Part shown: positions 59,100 through 64,000 of the stretch, piece after piece | How positions within the stretch are numbered: position 1 is the stretch's first letter | Layout of the letters: every line of letters starts with the position of its first letter | NCBI GenBank assembly: GCA_902785695.1 | Contig: CACZZQ010000002.1 | Coordinates: forward strand, 1 to 64,000 | Source: an uncultured Prevotellaceae bacterium | GTDB lineage: Bacteria > Bacteroidota > Bacteroidia > Bacteroidales > Bacteroidaceae | Direction: 5' to 3' | Length of the DNA stretch: 64,000 nucleotides | Translations under genes and position numbers: made by a program | Notes under the pieces: generated by a model | Databases searched by the model: none | Seen by the model: only the letters and a program-made list of their open reading frames with translations | What the model was told of the DNA's origin: nothing

Positions 59100-60884
59100 T
59101 TACATTCGCTCTGGTACCTCGATACCCAGCAGACCCATACCGTTCTTGATAATCTTGGCTACGTTCTTAGCCAGCATCAGGCGCACGGCCTTCTTCTGCT
59201 CATCAGGCTCGTTGAGGATAGAGAAGTCGTGATAGAACTGGTTGAATACCTTCGTCAGCTCGTAGCAGTAGTTGGCGATGCCAGAGGGAGAGTAGTCCTT
59301 GCCAGCCTGCTCTACAGCAGCACCAAACTCAGACATCTTCTGGATGAGCTCGATTTCTTTAGGAGTGAGGGGTGAGGGGTTAGAGGTGAGAGAATAGTTT
59401 GTTCCCTCGGCCTTGCGCAGAATTGAGCGGATACGAGCGTAGGTATATTGAATGAAGGGACCAGTGTTTCCATTGAAGTCGATACTCTCCTCAGGATTAA
59501 ACAGCATATTCTTGCGGGCATCCACCTTCAAAATAAAGTACTTCAAAGCACCCATACCAACGACACGTGCAATCTCACGGCGCTCATCCTCAGTCATATC
59601 GTCGAACTTACCCAACTCCATGGAGGTCTTGTAGGCATCCTCAACCATCAGCTCCATCAGGTCGTCAGCATCAACAACGGTACCCTCGCGGCTCTTCATC
59701 TTACCGTTAGGCAGTTCTACCATACCATATGAGAAGTGAACGAGTTCCTTACCCCACTTGAAGCCCAGACGGTCGAGCAGGATGGAGAGCACCTGGAAGT
59801 GGTAGTTCTGCTCATTGCCCACGACGTAAATCATCTTGTCGATGGGATAATCCTGGAAACGCATCTCGGCAGTACCGATGTCCTGTGTCATATAGACAGA
59901 GGTACCGTCAGAACGGAGCAGCAGCTTCTGGTCGAGACCTTCGTTAGTGAGGTCGGCCCATACGCTATTATCCTCGTGGCGCTCGAATAGACCTTTGGCA
60001 AGTCCTTCCTCCACCTTGGCCTTACCCTTAAGGTAGGTCTGGCTTTCGTAGTAGATCTTATCGAAGCCTACGCCCATCTTCTTGTAGGTCTCGTCGAAAC
60101 CGGCATACACCCAGTTGTTCATCTTCTCCCAAAGGGCGCGCACCTCAGGATCGTTCTGCTCCCATTTCACCAGCATCTCGTGAGCCTCCTTGATCAGCGG
60201 AGCCTCCTGCTTGGCCTTTTCCTCGTCCATGCCCTGTGCTACGAGCTCCTTGATTTCCTCGCGATAGTGCTTGTCGAAGGCCACGTAGTAGTCGCCGATG
60301 AGGTGGTCGCCCTTCTTACCAGAGCTCTCAGGTGTCTCGCCGTTGCCATACTTCAGCCAAGCGAGCATCGACTTACAGATATGAATACCGCGGTCGTTCA
60401 CAATGTTGGTCTTCACCACCTTGTTGCCGTTGGCCTCCATAATCTGAGCCAGCGACCAACCCAGCAGGTTGTTACGCACGTGACCCAAGTGCAGGGGTTT
60501 GTTGGTATTGGGTGAAGAGTATTCTATCATCACAAGGGGTGAATCCTCGTGCACAGTCTTTTTGCCGAAGTTGTCATCATTGTCGATAGCCTGCAGCAAT
60601 TGCAGCCAGGCTCCTTCGCCAATGCTCAGGTTCAGGAATCCCTTTACCACATTGAACTTTTCTACAGCCGAACAGTTGTCGACCAGATACTGACCAATCT
60701 CCTGAGCTGTCTGCTCTGGGGATTTCTTGGCGGCTTTCACAAATGGGAATACCACCAGCGTCAGGTTGCCCTCAAACTCGCTGCGCGTCTTTTGCAGCTG
60801 CAGCATCTTTTCACTTGCCTCCATGCCGTAGAGTGCCTTCACGGCTTCGCCTGCGGCTTGGCTTATTATTGTCTCAATATTCAT
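59100..60884 (-). CDS. argS: Arginyl-tRNA synthetase
   Basis: Charges tRNA-Arg. The 594-residue class I enzyme has the HIGH-type motif in SSPNTNKPLHLGHVRNNLLG (about residue 125) and a KMSKS-type KMKSREGT. The N-terminal Arg-specific domain and C-terminal anticodon-binding domain are present. A heptad run (59362-59396) codes NYSLTSNPSPLT within a loop of the C-terminal part. It has its own -7 box at 60907-60914. Confidence 0.96.
   Translation of the reverse strand: MNIETIISQAAGEAVKALYGMEASEKMLQLQKTRSEFEGNLTLVVFPFVKAAKKSPEQTAQEIGQYLVDNCSAVEKFNVVKGFLNLSIGEGAWLQLLQAIDNDDNFGKKTVHEDSPLVMIEYSSPNTNKPLHLGHVRNNLLGWSLAQIMEANGNKVVKTNIVNDRGIHICKSMLAWLKYGNGETPESSGKKGDHLIGDYYVAFDKHYREEIKELVAQGMDEEKAKQEAPLIKEAHEMLVKWEQNDPEVRALWEKMNNWVYAGFDETYKKMGVGFDKIYYESQTYLKGKAKVEEGLAKGLFERHEDNSVWADLTNEGLDQKLLLRSDGTSVYMTQDIGTAEMRFQDYPIDKMIYVVGNEQNYHFQVLSILLDRLGFKWGKELVHFSYGMVELPNGKMKSREGTVVDADDLMELMVEDAYKTSMELGKFDDMTEDERREIARVVGMGALKYFILKVDARKNMLFNPEESIDFNGNTGPFIQYTYARIRSILRKAEGTNYSLTSNPSPLTPKEIELIQKMSEFGAAVEQAGKDYSPSGIANYCYELTKVFNQFYHDFSILNEPDEQKKAVRLMLAKNVAKIIKNGMGLLGIEVPERM
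59362..59396 (+). repeat. Heptad run inside argS (site H9)
   Basis: Five 7-base units (GGAGTGA, GGGGTGA, GGGGTTA, GAGGTGA, GAGAATA) within the argS frame, in a loop between the catalytic and anticodon-binding parts. Confidence 0.8.
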
Positions 60885-60906
60885 ACCTTATTATATAACT
60901 TGGGTG

Positions 60907-60914
60907 CAAAGGTA
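60907..60914 (-). promoter_or_regulatory. -7 promoter box for argS
   Basis: TACCTTTG on the minus strand, 22 bases before the argS ATG. It is divergent from the promoter at 60967-60974. Confidence 0.7.
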
Positions 60915-60966
60915 CTATTTTTTCATGAAAATAGCAAAAAAGCATTCTTTTTTCAGATAATCTTTA

Positions 60967-60974
60967 TAATTTTG
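60967..60974 (+). promoter_or_regulatory. -7 promoter box for the secreted two-module protein
   Basis: TAATTTTG, about 37 bases before the ATG at 61011. It lies inside a longer open frame that starts at 60549 within argS and so rules that start out. Confidence 0.65.
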
Positions 60975-61010
60975 CACCCGTTTTTCAATAATACAACAAA
61001 TAAAATGTTT

Positions 61011-62879
61011 ATGAAGAAATTTACTTTTATGTTAATGATGGCCTTCATGACTGTAGCAGCTTATGCCGTAGATGCAACATGGACGGCTGCAAAACAGGGC
61101 TATGGCAATAGTGAGGTTGTAGAAAGCACTACTTTGGCCGATGGCGTGACAGCTGTTTTTGCTAAGGCAACAGGAGGTTCGGCTCCTGCGTACTACAGTT
61201 CAGATGAATCGGTTCGTATGTATGCAGGCAACACACTGACTATAAGCTCTACGGAGCCCTTGACAAAGATTTCTTTCGTTTTTGCAAAATCAAAAAACGA
61301 AGGACCTGCTTTTGATGCCAGTGTAGGTGAGATGAAGATTGACAATCTGGCAGGTGTTTGGACTGGCAATGCCAAGGAAATAGTTTTAACAGTACCCTCA
61401 ACCAAAGGTATGCAGACCCGTATTCAGCAGATTGTAATTGGTGAAGGTGGTGAAGAAGTCGAGGAACGTGTCATTGACGACGTACTCGTGGAACTGCCCG
61501 AAGGCGTAAAAACAGAAGAGTGGGCCTTGGAGGGCTATTTCGTGTATGGCGATGGTGATGATGATTATGAAAAGGTGGCCAACAGCTTACAGATTGGCAT
61601 AAAGGGTCAGGACGTGTATATCCAAGGAATTAGTCATTATCTGCCTGAGGCCTGGGTCAAGGGAACTCTGAGTGCTGATGGCAAAACAATCACAATACCT
61701 TCACCACAGTATTACGGAACGCTTGAATACAATGGCACCAACTATCCTTGTTACCTGCTGTTGAACCGTTACGATTATGATCAGAATATCGACGAATTTC
61801 CAGAGACGGTTACTTTTAACTTTGATCAGGAAGAGGGCATGCTGGAGATTCCTGAGGATATCTTGTTTGTGGAGAATGCCAAGCCTATCAGAGATTATGA
61901 TGCTTGGGGATATTATACAGAGTTCACTATTCATAAAGGTGCGCCTGTGATGCCTGAGTTGGTAGAGTTACCAGAAGGTGTTGAGGCAGCAGAATATCAC
62001 TTCGAAGCTCTTGACACTTATTACAAAGAAAATGTAGATTATCCTGTACAGGTTGCTTTCGATAAAACCGACGTGTATTTCCAAGGCCTGTCATCATCAG
62101 TACCAGACGCTTGGGTAAAGGGTACACTTGAGAACGGTGTTGTCACTTTGCCCGAGAATCAGTATATGGGTGTCTATGAGTCGTTCTTTGGTGATTCAGA
62201 GATTTTCTTTGGAGGTGCAACATTCGTTTATAATGCAGAGAAGGCAACCTTTACTTCTGAACAGGGCTTCATTACGACATCTGAGGATTATCCTTTCGAC
62301 GAATTTTCTAATGTTGTCATTACAAAGGTCGTAGAGAAAGTTGCAACACCTGCTACGCCTTCTATCCTGAAAATGGAGTACGATGACGAATATGGCTTCA
62401 TTGTTTATCCTGACGTTCCTTTGACAGATACGGAAGGTAACTATTTGCTTAGCACCAAGTTGTCCTATCAGTTGTATGTCGACAAAAAAGGTGTGGTAGA
62501 GCCTTATGTGCTGAAGACCTCAGACTACGAGAAACTGTCAGAAAACATGACCGCCATTCCTTATGTCTTTACTGACGATTGGGATATTGAGGCCAATGCT
62601 TATCTTGTCTATGTCTACGGTGATGTGCAGAATTGGAGCAAGATTGGCGTGAAGAGTATTTATACCGGTGGTGGTGAGACACGCGAAAGTGCTATCGGCT
62701 GGTATGATGTCGACTATAATTTATTGACTGGCATTCAGGCCCTGACTCAGAATACCAACAACGTGGTCTATTATGATATGCAGGGATGCCAGACCACTGC
62801 ATCTGCCAAAGGACTGCTCATCCGCCAGGAACGCATGAATGACGGTACCGTTAGGAACGTAAAGGTGCTCCGCAGGTAA
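61011..62879 (+). CDS. Secreted protein with two repeated modules and C-terminal sorting region
   Basis: A 622-residue exported protein with a signal peptide (about 1-19). After a beta-rich N-terminal part come two copies of a module of about 160 residues starting VELPEGV (near residues 158 and 317). Each contains VYIQG/VYFQG, AWVKGTL and a Gln-Tyr-x-Gly turn. The end (QNTNNVVYYDMQGCQTTASA ... VRNVKVLRR) resembles a type IX secretion sorting region. ATG 61005, two codons upstream, is an alternative start. The function is not recognised. Confidence 0.75.
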   Translation: MKKFTFMLMMAFMTVAAYAVDATWTAAKQGYGNSEVVESTTLADGVTAVFAKATGGSAPAYYSSDESVRMYAGNTLTISSTEPLTKISFVFAKSKNEGPAFDASVGEMKIDNLAGVWTGNAKEIVLTVPSTKGMQTRIQQIVIGEGGEEVEERVIDDVLVELPEGVKTEEWALEGYFVYGDGDDDYEKVANSLQIGIKGQDVYIQGISHYLPEAWVKGTLSADGKTITIPSPQYYGTLEYNGTNYPCYLLLNRYDYDQNIDEFPETVTFNFDQEEGMLEIPEDILFVENAKPIRDYDAWGYYTEFTIHKGAPVMPELVELPEGVEAAEYHFEALDTYYKENVDYPVQVAFDKTDVYFQGLSSSVPDAWVKGTLENGVVTLPENQYMGVYESFFGDSEIFFGGATFVYNAEKATFTSEQGFITTSEDYPFDEFSNVVITKVVEKVATPATPSILKMEYDDEYGFIVYPDVPLTDTEGNYLLSTKLSYQLYVDKKGVVEPYVLKTSDYEKLSENMTAIPYVFTDDWDIEANAYLVYVYGDVQNWSKIGVKSIYTGGGETRESAIGWYDVDYNLLTGIQALTQNTNNVVYYDMQGCQTTASAKGLLIRQERMNDGTVRNVKVLRR

Positions 62880-62906
62880 AACACTGTTGCACGATAAAAA
62901 ACAACT

Positions 62907-62946
62907 TCCAGTTCCTTTCTTCTATGAGGGGGACTGGATTTTTTTG
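62907..62946 (+). terminator. Terminator of the secreted-protein gene
   Basis: Stem TCCAGTTCC (62907-62915) with GGGGACTGGA (62929-62938), followed by seven T residues. Confidence 0.85.
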
Positions 62947-63019
62947 ATTATTCATGTTAAATAAATATAAAATTTGCATCAGATTGCAAACACTGGCTCT
63001 TTGTTTCTCAATTAATTAG

Positions 63020-63203
63020 TACCTTTGCAGTCCGATTATTGAGGGGAGGGTCTTAGACTCCCCATGAGTGTCGTGTAAATAGTGACTGTCTTTGGCCGGA
63101 TGGCACGGTTTGTGAATCGGCATTCAAACATTTAATTAGGTAGGGACGTACCTACGTGTATGTCCAAATGAAAAAACTGTTTTTTAGTAAATTTAAACGA
63201 AGA
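63020..63203 (+). promoter_or_regulatory. Promoter and structured leader of rplM-rpsI
   Basis: -7 box TACCTTTG (63020-63027) starts a leader of about 170 bases. The leader has two clear hairpins: GGGGAG/CTCCCC (63043-63063), and GTAGG/CCTAC (63140-63155), which ends about 50 bases before the ATG. Between them GCCGGATGGCACGGTTTGTG may pair as well. Long leaders before ribosomal protein genes often bind one of the encoded proteins to shut off translation; that role is inferred here. Confidence 0.55.
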
Positions 63204-63665
63204 ATGAACACTTTAAGTTACAAGACCGTCTCGATTAACAAGGAGACAGCCAAGAAGGAGTGGGTCGTTATCGATGCTACCGATCAGGTAGTGGGTCGTC
63301 TCGCTTCAAAGGTCGCCAAACTGATTCGCGGCAAGTATAAGCCCAGCTTCACTCCGCACGTAGATTGCGGCGACAATGTCATTATTATCAATGCAGCCAA
63401 GGTGAAGTTCACCGGTAAGAAGGAAACCGACAAGGTGTACACCCGTTACACTGGTTATCCTGGTGGTCAGCGCTTCAACACACCTGCTGAACTGCGCAAG
63501 AAGCCTTTCGGTGTAGAGCGTATTCTCCGTCACGCTGTGAAGGGTATGCTGCCAAAGGGTCCCCTCGGACGCAGCCTGCTGAACAACCTCTATGTATATG
63601 AGGGAACAGAACACAAGCACGAGGCACAGCAGCCAAAGGCTATTGATATTAACTTGTATAAATAA
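63204..63665 (+). CDS. rplM: Ribosomal protein uL13 (L13)
   Basis: An early-assembling protein of the large ribosomal subunit. The 153-residue protein has WVVIDATDQVVGRLASKVAK, DNVIIINAAKVKFTGKK and RILRHAVKGMLPKGPLGRSL. The frame is open from 63156, but that extension lies within the structured leader; MNTLSYKTVSINK from ATG 63204 matches the family N terminus. rpsI follows after 10 bases, the usual pair. Confidence 0.97.
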   Translation: MNTLSYKTVSINKETAKKEWVVIDATDQVVGRLASKVAKLIRGKYKPSFTPHVDCGDNVIIINAAKVKFTGKKETDKVYTRYTGYPGGQRFNTPAELRKKPFGVERILRHAVKGMLPKGPLGRSLLNNLYVYEGTEHKHEAQQPKAIDINLYK

Positions 63666-63675
63666 TTGAATAGAG

Positions 63676-64000
63676 ATGGAAGTAATTAACGCAATAGGTC
63701 GTCGTAAGAGCTCAGTAGCTCGCGTATATCTGTCAGAGGGTACTGGCAAGATCACGATCAACAAGAAGGACTTAACCGAATATTTCCCCTCAGCTATCCT
63801 GCAGTATGTGGTAAAGCAGCCTCTGAACCTGCTGGAGTGCGCCGAGAAGTACGACATCAAGGTTAACCTCGACGGTGGTGGCTTTACTGGCCAGAGCCAG
63901 GCTCTGCGTCTCGCTATCGCTCGTGCACTTGTAAAGGTTAACGAGGATGACAAGAAGGCTTTGAAGGATCACGGTTTCCTGACACGTGACAGCCGCGAGG
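63676..64000 (+). CDS. rpsI: Ribosomal protein uS9 (S9), partial
   Basis: The small-subunit protein whose C-terminal tail reaches the P site. The first 108 codons are in the window: MEVINAIGRRKSSVARVYLS, GTGKITINKKDLTEYFP, GGGFTGQSQALRLAIARALV and LTRDSRE. The conserved C-terminal end lies beyond 64000, so the gene is cut by the window edge, not truncated in the genome as far as can be seen. Confidence 0.97.
   Translation, partial: MEVINAIGRRKSSVARVYLSEGTGKITINKKDLTEYFPSAILQYVVKQPLNLLECAEKYDIKVNLDGGGFTGQSQALRLAIARALVKVNEDDKKALKDHGFLTRDSRE

Noticed and set aside
60549..61010. N-terminal extension of the secreted two-module protein
   Set aside because: The extra 154 codons are antisense to the start of argS and contain both divergent promoters. 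The signal peptide starts at 61011.

Overview
The window looks like a chromosome segment from a Bacteroidales bacterium, most likely Prevotella or a close relative. Nearly every transcription unit is preceded by the Bacteroidota -7 box TAnnTTTG, usually TACCTTTGC. The division and cell-wall cluster has the Bacteroidota gene order. Clade-typical families are present: glycine-lipid acyltransferases GlsA/GlsB, a C10 protease with a Prevotella-like C-terminal sorting region, a DUF6078 protein, a BspA-like leucine-rich-repeat protein and a DUF4369 lipoprotein. The genus is inferred, not proven. MurE carries a DNPR motif, so the wall is predicted to be of the meso-diaminopimelate type.

Layout. 1-9300: tRNA-Pro and tRNA-Phe, a secreted pectinesterase, murF, a GNAT acetyltransferase, folP-cdaA, pta-ackA, an LpxH-like hydrolase, a four-helix-bundle gene inside inverted repeats, and a DUF59 Fe-S protein. 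9300-14800: Dcp-like M3 peptidase, radC, a CYTH protein, a small membrane protein, and an AAA ATPase behind a long repeat array. 14793-36535: one long minus-strand run from mraZ through rsmH, ftsL, ftsI, murE, mraY, murD, ftsW, murG, murC, ftsQ, ftsA and ftsZ to an acyl-CoA synthetase, prfB and a C10 protease. 36899-50375: glsA-glsB, dgt, comM with two lipoproteins, tRNA-Leu, argH, pyrE, comF, recX and prmC. 50376-57115 is accessory: a DUF6078 gene, a PIN toxin-antitoxin pair, an LRR/lipoprotein operon, an Rpn nuclease, gene remnants and duplicated leaders. 57215-64000: ribD, an endonuclease-RNase H fusion, argS, a secreted protein, then rplM and rpsI (rpsI runs off the end).

The most unusual content is the repeats. 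(1) Seven-base tandem arrays fill stop-to-start gaps between co-directional genes and also lie in frame inside murF, prmC, argS and a lipoprotein signal peptide. In two places inverted copies bracket a four-helix-bundle (S23/Avd-like) gene, one intact and one decayed; a third inverted pair is empty. (2) A G/C-rich hairpin family lies in frame in ribD and prmC. As an inverted pair it brackets a DUF559 endonuclease domain fused to RNase H. (3) Four arrays of 21-22 bp units, three of them clearly dyad-symmetric, sit near promoters. (4) Two inverted copies of a roughly 110-bp hairpin element are separated by 10 kb. (5) A roughly 165-200-bp leader is shared by the toxin-antitoxin pair and the Rpn nuclease gene, and an Rpn C-terminal tail survives just behind the toxin. 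Together these suggest small mobile or exchangeable cassettes that insert without breaking reading frames or operons.
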